A DNA stretch of 9,672 bases from an uncultured Ruminococcus sp. GTDB lineage: Bacteria > Bacillota > Clostridia > Oscillospirales > Ruminococcaceae. Location: positions 1 to 9,672 of the forward strand of contig CAMWRL010000062.1 of assembly GCA_947176685.1 (NCBI GenBank), read 5' to 3'. Shown here piece after piece: positions 1-6,584 of the stretch (within the stretch, counting starts at the first letter, position 1; every line of letters starts with the position of its first letter). The position numbers were made by a program, and so were the translations under genes. The notes beneath the pieces are model-generated. The model worked only from the letters and a program-made list of their open reading frames with translations. It searched no databases and was not told where the DNA came from.

Positions 1-603
1 GATTATATTGTAGTAATTGATGACCCTTTTACGAGTTTTGATTCTCAAAGAAAAGCAACAACAATAACGCAATTAAACAGATTAGCAACAAAAGTTAAAC
101 AATTCTTTCTTTTTACACACGACTTACATTTCGCCAACGATTTTAATAATTCATACAATGATCAGATTTTAAACCTTAAAATCACACCTTATAATAATGG
201 TAGCATTCTATGTGAACATGATATAAAATTTGAAATGCTAAATGGATTTAACAAAGACTTAATGACCCTTAGGAAGTTCTATTCCAATCCTAAAGAAGAT
301 TCGTTATATTTACGTGAAGTAATTAGATGTATAAGACCCTCAATAGAAGGAATATTCAGGATTAAATATTATAATTATGTTAAAGATAACGAATGGCTTG
401 GTGATTTTATCAGTAAAATACGTGATTGTAATGATACTTCTCCATATTTCAAGCTAAAACAATACATAGAGGAAATAGAAGAAATAAATGATTATTGTAA
501 ACAATATCATCACAGTAACCCTAACTATATGGATGTTAATATCTCATATATGGAATTAAAGAACTATGTTGGAAGGACACTAAAACTAATAGAAGTTATC
601 TAA
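1..603 (+). CDS. AAA_13-type ATPase, C-terminal part (5' end outside window)
   Basis: The frame is open from base 1 to the TAA at 601-603, giving 200 residues of a C-terminus. Residues 3-9 (IVVIDDP) form a Walker B strand with tandem acidic residues. It is followed by a D-loop-like SFDSQ and by FLFTHDLHF, which carries the H-loop histidine. This order matches SMC/RecN-like ABC ATPases of the AAA_13 group, which includes RloC- and PrrC-type anticodon nucleases and other phage-defence ATPases. The C-terminal section (INDYCKQYHH, then ELKNYVGRTLKLIEVI) resembles the helical tail common in that group. The Walker A motif and any effector domain lie upstream of the window, so the exact type cannot be told. 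The gene is much more AT-rich than its neighbours, which suggests horizontal transfer. The ATPase family call is solid; a defence role is inference. Confidence 0.8.
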   Translation, partial: DYIVVIDDPFTSFDSQRKATTITQLNRLATKVKQFFLFTHDLHFANDFNNSYNDQILNLKITPYNNGSILCEHDIKFEMLNGFNKDLMTLRKFYSNPKEDSLYLREVIRCIRPSIEGIFRIKYYNYVKDNEWLGDFISKIRDCNDTSPYFKLKQYIEEIEEINDYCKQYHHSNPNYMDVNISYMELKNYVGRTLKLIEVI

Positions 604-607
604 ACAA

Positions 608-633
608 ACGGCTGCACCGTAAGGCACAGCCGT
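608..633 (-). terminator. Hairpin terminator for the minus-strand small genes
   Basis: ACGGCTG (608-614) pairs perfectly with CAGCCGT (627-633), with a further CC/GG pairing around a GTAA loop. Read on the minus strand the hairpin is followed by TTTGTTT, so it should terminate the transcript of the 873-640 gene. On the + strand there is no U-tract after it, so it is at best a weak terminator for the ATPase gene that ends at 603. Confidence 0.6.
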
Positions 634-639
634 CCAATC

Positions 640-873
640 TCAAATATAAATCATACACTCAAATACGATCTCTCTCGCCATACCGATAAAGCAATTTTCA
701 AGACCGTGCATTTTCTCGTCATTGCCACTGAGGACGGCAGTCTGATAGCAACTATCAGTATGCTTCCAGCGCTCTACCTGACGAGTGATAGCTTCACCGA
801 CTTTCAGTTCAAGGTCATCAAGGGTATGGTATTCGGTTATGATTTTTAAAGTGTGTTTTATAAATTCGACCAT
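640..873 (-). CDS. Small hypothetical protein (77 aa)
   Basis: This is a 77-residue ORF starting MVEFIKHTLKII and ending EIVFECMIYI. I do not recognise the family. It has no clear signal peptide or membrane segment. The middle is rich in charged residues (DDLELKVGEAITRQVERW) and looks helical, and there are three cysteines. GGAG at 882-879 lies about five bases before the ATG, which supports this start. The ribosome binding site overlaps the left outer arm of the 881-998 inverted repeat, so translation or transcription of this gene may depend on that structure. A hairpin with a U-rich tail follows the stop. It lies in the same orientation as the two small genes at 1048-1567, 174 bases downstream of them, and could be cotranscribed. 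That it is a real gene is likely from its RBS and terminator, but not proven. Confidence 0.55.
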   Translation of the reverse strand: MVEFIKHTLKIITEYHTLDDLELKVGEAITRQVERWKHTDSCYQTAVLSGNDEKMHGLENCFIGMAREIVFECMIYI

Positions 874-880
874 AATATCT

Positions 881-998
881 CCAACAACCGCTTAATCGCC
901 ACACTTCTACAAAAATGTAAAAGTCAAGACCGCATTTGCGTTCATTTTAGTCTTGACTTTTACATTTTTGTAGATATAATGACAAAGGCGGTTGTTGG
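881..998. repeat. Nested inverted repeat: 25-bp perfect inner arms, 11-bp outer arms
   Basis: The inner arms at 906-930 and 950-974 are exact reverse complements over 25 bases, separated by a 19-base spacer that itself contains CGCA-TT-TGCG. Outside them, CCAACAACCGC (881-891) and GCGGTTGTTGG (988-998) form a second perfect 11-bp inverted repeat. The two segments between inner and outer arms (892-905 and 975-987) are not complementary: the right one carries TATAAT and the left one does not. The structure sits between two small minus-strand genes, and its left outer arm touches the ribosome binding site of the 873-640 gene. There is no U-tract, so it does not look like a simple terminator. It could be an invertible switch, a cruciform or operator, or a remnant of a small element. 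Confidence 0.9.
953..980 (+). promoter_or_regulatory. Near-consensus sigma-A promoter pointing right
   Basis: TTGACT (953-958), a 16-base spacer and a perfect TATAAT (975-980) lie on the + strand. The -35 and spacer are inside the right inner arm of the inverted repeat, and the -10 lies just outside it. The left arm offers the same TTGACT in mirror image, but AGTGTG stands where its -10 should be. A transcript from here would start near 987 and run antisense to the minus-strand genes at 1048-1567. No sensible + strand gene follows: the first GTG frame, at 998, stops within five codons. Confidence 0.6.
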
Positions 999-1047
999 TG
1001 AATTTTGTCTGATTTTAGCATTTACACAGTTTAAAATTAAGACTCTA

Positions 1048-1281
1048 TTATTCAATAATTTTGCCCTCGTTGACGAGCCTGCGAAGCCTGTCGGGGTACT
1101 TGCTGTCTGTATAATGAAGATGATACCTGATGTAGTCGGTGTGGTAGGTCTTATGCTCCTCAGTGAGCGTGTCAGCGTTGAAGTGCGTGACGGTCACGGT
1201 ATTGGTGTCAAGTCTCCACAATGGCACATCCTTCTTTTTCTGAGGGTTGTATACGGTCTGTTTACTCTTATATCTACTCAT
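1048..1281 (-). CDS. Small hypothetical protein (77 aa)
   Basis: This is a 77-residue basic protein, MSRYKSKQTVYNPQKKKD at the N-terminus and RRLVNEGKIIE at the C-terminus. It is rich in Tyr, His, Lys and Thr, with no hydrophobic segment. I do not recognise it. The start is well supported: AAGGAGG stands eight bases before the ATG, and this Shine-Dalgarno begins within the TAA stop of the upstream gene (1295). The two are thus a translationally coupled pair. The basic N-terminus would fit a nucleic-acid-binding accessory protein, but nothing in the sequence proves that. It lies antisense to any transcript from the promoter at 953-980. Confidence 0.65.
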   Translation of the reverse strand: MSRYKSKQTVYNPQKKKDVPLWRLDTNTVTVTHFNADTLTEEHKTYHTDYIRYHLHYTDSKYPDRLRRLVNEGKIIE

Positions 1282-1294
1282 AGCTCTGTCCTCC

Positions 1295-1567
1295 TTACTT
1301 GATAGGCTTTAACATTTCAAGGACAAGCTGTGCACCTGCTTTGAAGCCCTTGCGGAACTCATTACGGTTGGAGAGATTGTGCAAATCAATATCTGCTGAC
1401 TGATATTCGTCAATCATATCCTTACAGTCAGGAAAGGTTTTCAGCAATTCTGCTTCTGCATTGACAAGCCTGTCCATAGCAGACTTGTATGCATCATCAA
1501 CATCTTCGATCTCAGTCAGGTGGAACAGGTCATAGTCGTAAAGTTCATCAAGAATACTTTTGCTCAT
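1295..1567 (-). CDS. DUF6809-like small protein (90 aa)
   Basis: I place the start at MSKSILDELYDYD, because GGAGGT lies seven bases upstream of that ATG; an earlier in-frame ATG at 1582 overlaps this ribosome binding site. The pattern of ILDELY at the N-terminus, a helical acidic middle (LVNAEAELLKTFPDCKDMIDEY) and FRKGFKAGAQLVLEML at the C-terminus matches my memory of DUF6809 proteins. Those are short, all-helical proteins of unknown function that are common on plasmids and mobile elements of gut Firmicutes. It is the first gene of a coupled pair with 1281-1048 (13 bases between them). The family call is from memory of the pattern and not from a search. Confidence 0.7.
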   Translation of the reverse strand: MSKSILDELYDYDLFHLTEIEDVDDAYKSAMDRLVNAEAELLKTFPDCKDMIDEYQSADIDLHNLSNRNEFRKGFKAGAQLVLEMLKPIK

Positions 1568-1622
1568 TGTAATTACCTCCATTATACCGTGCGGTGGCTA
1601 CTCTCAAAGCGCTCACCACACT

Positions 1623-1636
1623 TATCAAATTTGATA
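1623..1636. promoter_or_regulatory. Perfect 14-bp palindrome, possible operator
   Basis: TATCAAATTTGATA is perfectly self-complementary. It lies 56 bases before the start of the DUF6809-like gene and directly downstream of TTGACC motifs on the minus strand, where an operator for that operon would be expected. The AT-rich composition means chance is possible. Confidence 0.35.
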
Positions 1637-1655
1637 CAGAGATATGCATAGTGTA

Positions 1656-1673
1656 GGTCAACTGTGGTCAACT
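1656..1673. repeat. Two tandem copies of GGTCAACT, 10-bp period
   Basis: GGTCAACT occurs at 1656-1663 and 1666-1673, one helical turn apart. On the minus strand each copy reads AGTTGACC and so offers a TTGACC -35 hexamer. No convincing -10 follows at 16-18 bases (TGTATC is the best at 17), so a promoter is only possible. The spacing would suit cooperative protein binding. Confidence 0.35.
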
Positions 1674-1865
1674 TCTGGACAACAAAGTTACGGAAAGATA
1701 TGAAATGCGACTTCAAAATAGAATAAGTATATTTCCTGTAACCTTGAATAATGCCGATTTTACGGCAATTTTAATACAATGTCTTAAAAAGAATAAAAGT
1801 TACGAAAACCGAATGGTATAACTCAAAGAGATAATTTTATCCCTATCGGGACTATACAAAAAATA

Positions 1866-1906
1866 CCCCATGCAGAACTATTCTGCATGGGGTTTCTTAT
1901 TTTTAA
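1866..1906. terminator. Strong bidirectional terminator, copy 1 of a repeated hairpin
   Basis: CCCCATGCAGAA (1866-1877) and TTCTGCATGGGG (1881-1892) form a perfect 12-bp stem with a CTA loop. TTTCTTATTTTT follows on the + strand, and the minus strand has TTTTTT just beyond the stem. It insulates the efflux operon from upstream transcription. The same 27 bases, loop included, recur at 5634-5660 after the operon. Confidence 0.9.
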
Positions 1907-1982
1907 TAATCATAGACTATTCCATGAAAAAGAAAAACTTTTTAATTAAGAAAAAAATAAGAAAAAAATAAATAAAAATTTC

Positions 1983-2011
1983 TTGAAAATAAAAACAAAG
2001 TATGTTATAAT
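1983..2011 (+). promoter_or_regulatory. Sigma-A promoter of the efflux operon, extended -10
   Basis: TTGAAA (1983-1988), a 17-base spacer and TATAAT (2006-2011) with a TG-n extension (2003-2004). Strongly A/T-tracted DNA at about 1926-1980 could act as an UP element. Transcription should start near 2018, giving a leader of about 70 bases. No repressor gene or obvious operator palindrome is seen. Confidence 0.85.
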
Positions 2012-2086
2012 GTCATCTGTACTAAAAGTAATAGTATTGATAAAATTTTCATTCAGTTTATTCAGGAAAGGAGTTCCCAATATAAT

Positions 2087-3592
2087 ATGGAACAGATAAA
2101 AAAGAAAAAAAAGAAACGAAAACTATTTATAATTGTTATAATTGCCTTGATTTTAGGTATCGGAACAGTTTCAATTATAAAGCATACCAGAAATATTTCA
2201 GAATCATTACAGAATCTTTCGGCAAATGCAGTTGAAATCGCTGAAATTGAATATCGTGATATTTCAAATCATATAAACGTTTCAGGAAACGTTGAAAGCG
2301 AAAACCTTGTCAAGATTACAAGCAAGCTTACCGCCAGAGTGTCAACCATTAATGTAGAGCTGGGAAGTCAGGTAAAGGAAGGCGATATACTTTGTGTGTT
2401 CGACAGCTCCGAATTACAACAGCAATATGACAGTTTACTTGAAACACAAAACAATTTACAGAATCAGAATGACCATACACACAAAATCAATGAACGCAAT
2501 CTGGAAAATGCAAAACGTGATAAAGAAATCAGTCTTGAACAGGCTCAGCGTACAATTGATGAAGCAATTTCTGCACAAGAAAAAGCTTATCAGAAAGAAA
2601 ACACTTTAGCAAACGAGCTTAACAGTGAAATCGTCCGCCGCGGCGATGCTAAAAACGTTATAGATACAACCGATGACCCGCAGAAATATGAGGAAGCATC
2701 ACGGATTTTTCAGGACGCCGAAATGAAAATACAGACAAAAGAAACTTCACTGGAAGCAATCCGTGAACAACTCAGCACCTATGATAACGCTGTCCAATCC
2801 GCTTATGACGCCTACAATGCCACAGAACGCAGTGCAAATCTGACAATCCAGAACTATCAGGATATTTTAGATTCAGAACAGTTTCAGAAAGACAACGGTT
2901 CTAAAACAGAACTTGAAAAGCTTGCTGACTCAATTGAGGAATGTACCGTGAAAGCTCCCAAAAGCGGAGTAATCACTTCCCTGAATATTGCCGAGGGAAG
3001 TATTCCCACTACAGACGCTATTATGACTATTGAAGATATGGATTCCCTGAAAATCAAAGTACAAATCAGTGAAGCGGATATTTTAAATATACGGACGGGT
3101 ATGCCTGCAATTGTCAAAACCTCCGCAACGGGCGACAAAGAATTTTCTGCTACAGTAAGCCGTGTGGTTAATATTTATAACAATGCGTCGCAGGGTATGG
3201 CTCAGACTGAAATATCAGCAGGCAGTTACTCTGCCGAAATAACCATTGATGATGATAAATCCGGACTGCTAATCGGCATGAACGCAAAAGTAAAAATTAT
3301 TCTTGATGAGAAAAAGAACGTTTTAGCCGTGCCTTATGACGCTGTTGTTACGGACGATGACGGAAACAGTTACATATTATTGGCTGTAAAAGAAAGCGAC
3401 AGCGTTACAAAAGCAAAATCCGTTTCAGTTGAAACGGGAATGGAAGGTACTTATTATACAGAAATTATTTCTTCTGAAATCAAAGAGGGCGATAATGTAA
3501 TAACAAATCCTCAAAACTATCAGAACGGTGATATACTGCCTGTCACTTATTCCGGTACCGAACGTAGAAACGGAGCTGACATAAATGAGTAG
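2087..3592 (+). CDS. Efflux membrane-fusion (adaptor) protein, HlyD/MacA/YknX type
   Basis: This 501-residue protein is the adaptor of a tripartite-like ABC efflux system. A very basic N-terminus (six lysines in a row) precedes one membrane helix at about residues 14-33. The first half of the lipoyl-like domain is near 65-105 (ITSKLTARVSTINVELGSQVKEGD). A long charged alpha-helical hairpin spans about 110-265. The second lipoyl half is near 280-320 (CTVKAPKSGVITSL, GSIPTTDAIMTIEDMD). Beta-barrel and membrane-proximal domains follow (SATVSRVV, GMNAKVKIIL, VLAVPYDAVV). This order is diagnostic of the family. AAAGGAG at 2067-2073 lies 13 bases from the ATG, rather far, so initiation may be moderate. 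The gene overlaps the ATPase gene by eight bases. Gram-positive homologues act without an outer-membrane channel. The substrate is unknown; peptides, antibiotics or lantibiotic-like compounds are typical for the family. Confidence 0.93.
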   Translation: MEQIKKKKKKRKLFIIVIIALILGIGTVSIIKHTRNISESLQNLSANAVEIAEIEYRDISNHINVSGNVESENLVKITSKLTARVSTINVELGSQVKEGDILCVFDSSELQQQYDSLLETQNNLQNQNDHTHKINERNLENAKRDKEISLEQAQRTIDEAISAQEKAYQKENTLANELNSEIVRRGDAKNVIDTTDDPQKYEEASRIFQDAEMKIQTKETSLEAIREQLSTYDNAVQSAYDAYNATERSANLTIQNYQDILDSEQFQKDNGSKTELEKLADSIEECTVKAPKSGVITSLNIAEGSIPTTDAIMTIEDMDSLKIKVQISEADILNIRTGMPAIVKTSATGDKEFSATVSRVVNIYNNASQGMAQTEISAGSYSAEITIDDDKSGLLIGMNAKVKIILDEKKNVLAVPYDAVVTDDDGNSYILLAVKESDSVTKAKSVSVETGMEGTYYTEIISSEIKEGDNVITNPQNYQNGDILPVTYSGTERRNGADINE

Positions 3593-4295
3593 GACAGTGA
3601 TTTCAATGAAAAATATAATCAAACGTTACTATATCGGAAAACCTAACGAATTACAGATTCTGAACGGTATTTCGCTTGACGTTCACGAGGGAGAGTTTGT
3701 TTCGATTGTCGGACAGTCCGGCTCAGGCAAGAGTACTCTTATGAATATAATCGGAGCTTTGGACAGACCGACAGAGGGAAGTTATTTATTGAATGGTATT
3801 GACATCAGTACGCTGGACGACGCTGAACTCAGCCGTATCAGAAATCAGGAAATCGGATTTGTATTCCAGACGTTCAACTTAATCTCCAGAACAGACGCCG
3901 TCAGAAACGTTGAAATGCCTATGATGTATGCAGGAGTTCCAAGAAAACAGCGTCTGAAACGAGCTATGGAACTATTGGAAATCGTTGGTATGTCTGACCG
4001 TGCCAGTCATCAGCCGAATGAACTTTCCGGCGGGCAGAAACAGCGTATTGCAATTGCAAGAGCTATGGCAAACAAGCCCTCTATTCTTCTTGCAGACGAA
4101 CCGACAGGAGCTTTGGACTCCAGAACCGGCAGAATGATTATGGATTTGTTTCACAAGCTGCACAAAGAAGAAGGCACAACTATTGTACTGATTACGCACA
4201 GTCCGGAGCTTGCAGAGGAAACACAGCGTATTGTTACAATCAGTGACGGAAGTATTATTGCAGATACGGGGGTCAGGGATAATGCAGTTTCTTGA
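3585..4295 (+). CDS. ABC transporter ATPase, MacB/LolD/YknY type
   Basis: A 236-residue nucleotide-binding protein that powers the efflux permease on the inner face of the membrane. All motifs are intact: Walker A GQSGSGKS (43-50), Q-loop Q95 in FVFQTFNL, signature LSGGQ (147-151), Walker B ILLADEP with Glu172, D-loop GALD (175-178) and H-loop His205. The length and the sequence around FVFQTFNLI and LADEPTGALDS are typical of the lipoprotein/macrolide exporter ATPase branch. The start codon lies within the end of the adaptor gene (eight-base overlap ATGAGTAG) with GGAG nine bases upstream, so translation is coupled. It overlaps the permease gene by 14 bases. No oddities. Confidence 0.97.
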   Translation: MSRTVISMKNIIKRYYIGKPNELQILNGISLDVHEGEFVSIVGQSGSGKSTLMNIIGALDRPTEGSYLLNGIDISTLDDAELSRIRNQEIGFVFQTFNLISRTDAVRNVEMPMMYAGVPRKQRLKRAMELLEIVGMSDRASHQPNELSGGQKQRIAIARAMANKPSILLADEPTGALDSRTGRMIMDLFHKLHKEEGTTIVLITHSPELAEETQRIVTISDGSIIADTGVRDNAVS

Positions 4296-5607
4296 AAATA
4301 TCCGTCTTGCATTTACGTCTGTCCTTGCAAACAAAATGCGGGCGCTGCTTACAATGCTCGGAATCATTATCGGCATAAGTGCAGTTATTACAATCACAAC
4401 AATCGGTTCGTCCATTCAGAAAACGCTTACCAATACTTTTAATTCTCTTGGTTCAGCGAACTATTTTGATGTTTATTCGCAGATTAATTATGAGTACGTT
4501 GAGGACGTATACAGCTTTACATATAAAGAGGAAGATATGCTTTCACGTGAAATGCTCAACGAACTGGTGGAGACATATCCGGATTATTTCAGTCTGGATT
4601 TGACGGACGGTTTTGGTTCGTCAGAATTACGCAACTGGAAAGACCAGTCCGTGAAAGTCGCAGTCACCGGAATTATCGGCAATGTGAATAACTCCGGACT
4701 GAAACTCTTAGCCGGCAGGGATATAAATTATCAGGATAATATCAACCATAAACATACAATAGTTGTATCTGACCTGTTTGTTTCACAATATTTTCCGCCT
4801 GATACAAATCCCCTCGGACAAACAATCACACTGGAACTTGAAAAAACAGGACAGACAGAAGATTTTGTTATTGTAGGTGTATTTGAGCTGCCATCACTAT
4901 ATAGTAAATACGCCTACGAGCCGGGTATGAAAGATATTGACAAAGTAACTTTTGTATATGTGCCGCTTGATACTATGAATAATCTGCTTCATCAGGAAAA
5001 CAGCTACTATGGATATGCGGACATTTATTATAATACTGACTATGATATTGATATGCTCCAGAATATATTGCAGGAATTTTTCACAGAACAGTATGAAAAG
5101 GCTGAAAAGCCTTATATGACTGTTTATATTGAAAATATGCAGAAACAGATGGGTATGATTAATTCTGTCATAAGCGTTATTACTATTGCAATTTCTGTTA
5201 TTGCGGCTATTTCGCTTATTGTCGGCGGCGTAGGCGTTATGAACATTATGCTTGTGAGTATTACGGAACGTACAAAGGAAATCGGTATAAGAAAGGCTCT
5301 CGGAGCGCAGAACTCATCTATCCGTATGCAGTTTGTCATTGAAGCGATTCTTATATGTTTGATTGGCGGAATAATAGGTATTATTATCGGTCTGCTTAAC
5401 GGTCTTTCAATCGGTCTTATTGCAAAAACAGCTATAACAAATATATATCCGGAATATGCGGATTTATTCACAATTACTATACAGCCGTCTGTGCCGGCAA
5501 TTATTATTTCTGTTGCATTCTCTGTTATGACGGGAGTATTTTTTGGTTACTATCCGGCAAACAAGGCGGCTAAAATGAATCCTATTGACGCATTGCGTTA
5601 TGACTGA
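4282..5607 (+). CDS. ABC transporter permease, MacB/FtsX family
   Basis: I choose the ATG at 4282 (MQFLENIRLAFTSVLANK), giving 441 residues. A longer frame from 4210 would lie deep inside the ATPase gene and add residues foreign to the family. One membrane helix sits at about residues 20-42 (LLTMLGIIIGISAVITITTIG), followed by a large extracellular MacB-PCD-type domain (about 45-288). Three C-terminal helices form the FtsX fold, at about 291-325, 350-378 and 405-425. ITERTKEIGIRKALGA (about 325-340) is the conserved coupling segment, and the protein ends in PANKAAKMNPIDALRYD, the usual family tail. Together with the two genes upstream it makes a complete adaptor-ATPase-permease exporter working as a homodimer. 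GTCAGGG just upstream is a modest ribosome binding site, so expression probably relies on coupling. Confidence 0.95.
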   Translation: MQFLENIRLAFTSVLANKMRALLTMLGIIIGISAVITITTIGSSIQKTLTNTFNSLGSANYFDVYSQINYEYVEDVYSFTYKEEDMLSREMLNELVETYPDYFSLDLTDGFGSSELRNWKDQSVKVAVTGIIGNVNNSGLKLLAGRDINYQDNINHKHTIVVSDLFVSQYFPPDTNPLGQTITLELEKTGQTEDFVIVGVFELPSLYSKYAYEPGMKDIDKVTFVYVPLDTMNNLLHQENSYYGYADIYYNTDYDIDMLQNILQEFFTEQYEKAEKPYMTVYIENMQKQMGMINSVISVITIAISVIAAISLIVGGVGVMNIMLVSITERTKEIGIRKALGAQNSSIRMQFVIEAILICLIGGIIGIIIGLLNGLSIGLIAKTAITNIYPEYADLFTITIQPSVPAIIISVAFSVMTGVFFGYYPANKAAKMNPIDALRYD

Positions 5608-5632
5608 ACAACAGATAAATCCGTATCATACA

Positions 5633-5666
5633 CCCCCATGCAGAACTATTCTGCATGGGGGTTTTT
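5633..5666. terminator. Terminator after the efflux operon, copy 2 of the repeated hairpin
   Basis: CCCCCATGCAGAA (5633-5645) pairs with TTCTGCATGGGGG (5649-5661) around a CTA loop, followed by TTTTT. It ends the efflux operon and stands 10 bases beyond the stop of the convergent ATPase pseudogene, so it may serve both. Bases 5634-5660 are identical to 1866-1892. Confidence 0.92.
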
Positions 5667-5675
5667 GATATTGTG

Positions 5676-6563
5676 TTAAAATAACATCATCTGTCCGCCA
5701 AACGCATCCGGTAATGACTGAATCTGCGACTTTTCCTGTAAAACGGGTCTGTCTGAAATTTCAGCATAAACAGGTTTCTGACCTCTGGTAAATATCCAGC
5801 AATGTCCTACAGGCATATAAAGTATTTTTTCCAGCGGCTTGTTACAGCGTACACTTATGGATTTGGCTGTATCAATGTCGTTGCTTCCCATATAAATGTA
5901 AGTGTCACAATTAGAAATAATAGTTGTATCTTCTCCCCTGCCGCCTTTCATTAACTGCGATTCGACTTGCAGAATCAGTGAAACAGATATATTTCTGGAA
6001 CGTATTGTTGATATAATTGAATTAAGATTATAGATGTTTGTTGTTGCGCCGTAGTCGTCAAGGAAGAATCTTACCGGAATCGGCAGACGACCTTCCGGAC
6101 AACTATCCGCATATCTTATAAAAGCACTCATTTTCTGAGGAAAGAATAAATTTACAAGTCCGTCCATTGACCTGTCGCAATCGCTCTGAAGAACGAATAT
6201 AATAGTTTTTTGCTGTGCAGCTCCGGCAAAGTCAAAGTCATTGCCGGACATCATTTTTTCAATTTCCTTTGTGCTGTAGTTGGAGAACTTCGCCGCAAGA
6301 GTACTGCGGATAGTATCATATGTCCTGTCGGGAGCCTGATTAACATTCTTGAACTGCTCACATTCCCAACTATCCGGATTCTTTTCATAAAGTTCTTGAA
6401 AACGGTCGTATAGTCCGGACACTTTTGAATCTTTGCATCTTTCGCCGTTCTTAATAACCTTGCGTTCACAATGTTCTCCTTCATTGATCAACTGCAATAT
6501 TCCGCTGAAATTAAAAGGCTGGTACTTTGTTTCAATCATCAGGGATATAATGGCACATATGAA
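5676..6563 (-). pseudogene. VirD4/TraG-like ATPase, C-terminal fragment (split by IS982)
   Basis: These residues continue the ORF at 8004-7567 once the IS is removed: frame FICAIISLMIETKYQPF, then 286 more residues (total 437 for the intact protein). Numbering from MIETK as residue 1, the Walker B region is FFLDDYG (158-164), with Asp where the family usually has Glu. Next come SIISTIRSRNISVSLILQ with its conserved Gln191, IISNCDTYIYMG, and a C-terminal PVGHCWIFTRGQKPVYAE like the end of type IV coupling proteins. No start codon with a ribosome binding site is visible after the IS, so this part is probably not made. The family normally pumps DNA or protein substrates through type IV secretion channels. 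This one lacks the usual N-terminal membrane helices, and no other conjugation gene is present here. Confidence 0.85.
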
Positions 6564-6564
6564 A
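6558..6564. repeat. Target-site direct repeat, left copy
   Basis: TATGAAA occurs here and at 7573-7579, immediately outside the IS982 ends. The last A may belong to the element end, so the duplication is six or seven bases. IS982 elements are known to make short duplications of variable length. Confidence 0.85.
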
Positions 6565-6584
6565 CGTAAGTTCGACAGAAAAAA

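Larger units (their letters stand above)
1568..1865. other. Non-coding stretch upstream of the small-gene operon
   Basis: I see no supported gene in these roughly 300 bases. The part next to the DUF6809-like gene holds an imperfect inverted repeat around 1590-1620, the palindrome at 1623-1636 and the tandem repeat at 1656-1673; together they may form the control region of the minus-strand genes. Further right only a small hairpin, TGCCG-ATTTTA-CGGCA (1752-1767), was noticed. It is followed by ATTTTAA and is too weak to call a terminator. Confidence 0.5.

Noticed and set aside
909..920. TACA-N4-TGTA in the inverted repeat arms, like a BlaI/MecI operator
   Set aside because: Known BlaI-type sites have a two-base centre and longer flanking symmetry. 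The four-base spacing and lack of a blaI gene make this unsupported.
853..1302. 149-residue + strand ORF
   Set aside because: It crosses the inverted repeat and runs antisense to two better-supported small genes with good ribosome binding sites. It has none itself.
1579..1584. TATAAT on the minus strand directly before the DUF6809-like gene, with TTGAGA 15 bases upstream
   Set aside because: The hexamer abuts the GGAGGT ribosome binding site, so a transcript from it would lack that site. It is probably a chance match.
4210..4281. Longer permease start inside the ATPase gene
   Set aside because: The extra 24 residues resemble nothing in the family and would overlap the ATPase gene by 86 bases. 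The ATG at 4282 gives the usual N-terminus.
3972..4415. 147-residue minus-strand ORF
   Set aside because: It is a shadow of the ATPase and permease genes, whose motifs are unmistakable.
1866..5660. Repeated 27-base hairpins as recombinase attachment sites
   Set aside because: Both are fully explained as terminators, and no integrase is in the window. The duplication is reported as a finding, but not as att sites.
6251..6484. Alternative-frame ORF inside the C-terminal ATPase fragment
   Set aside because: It is a shadow in another frame; the real frame carries the conserved coupling-protein motifs.
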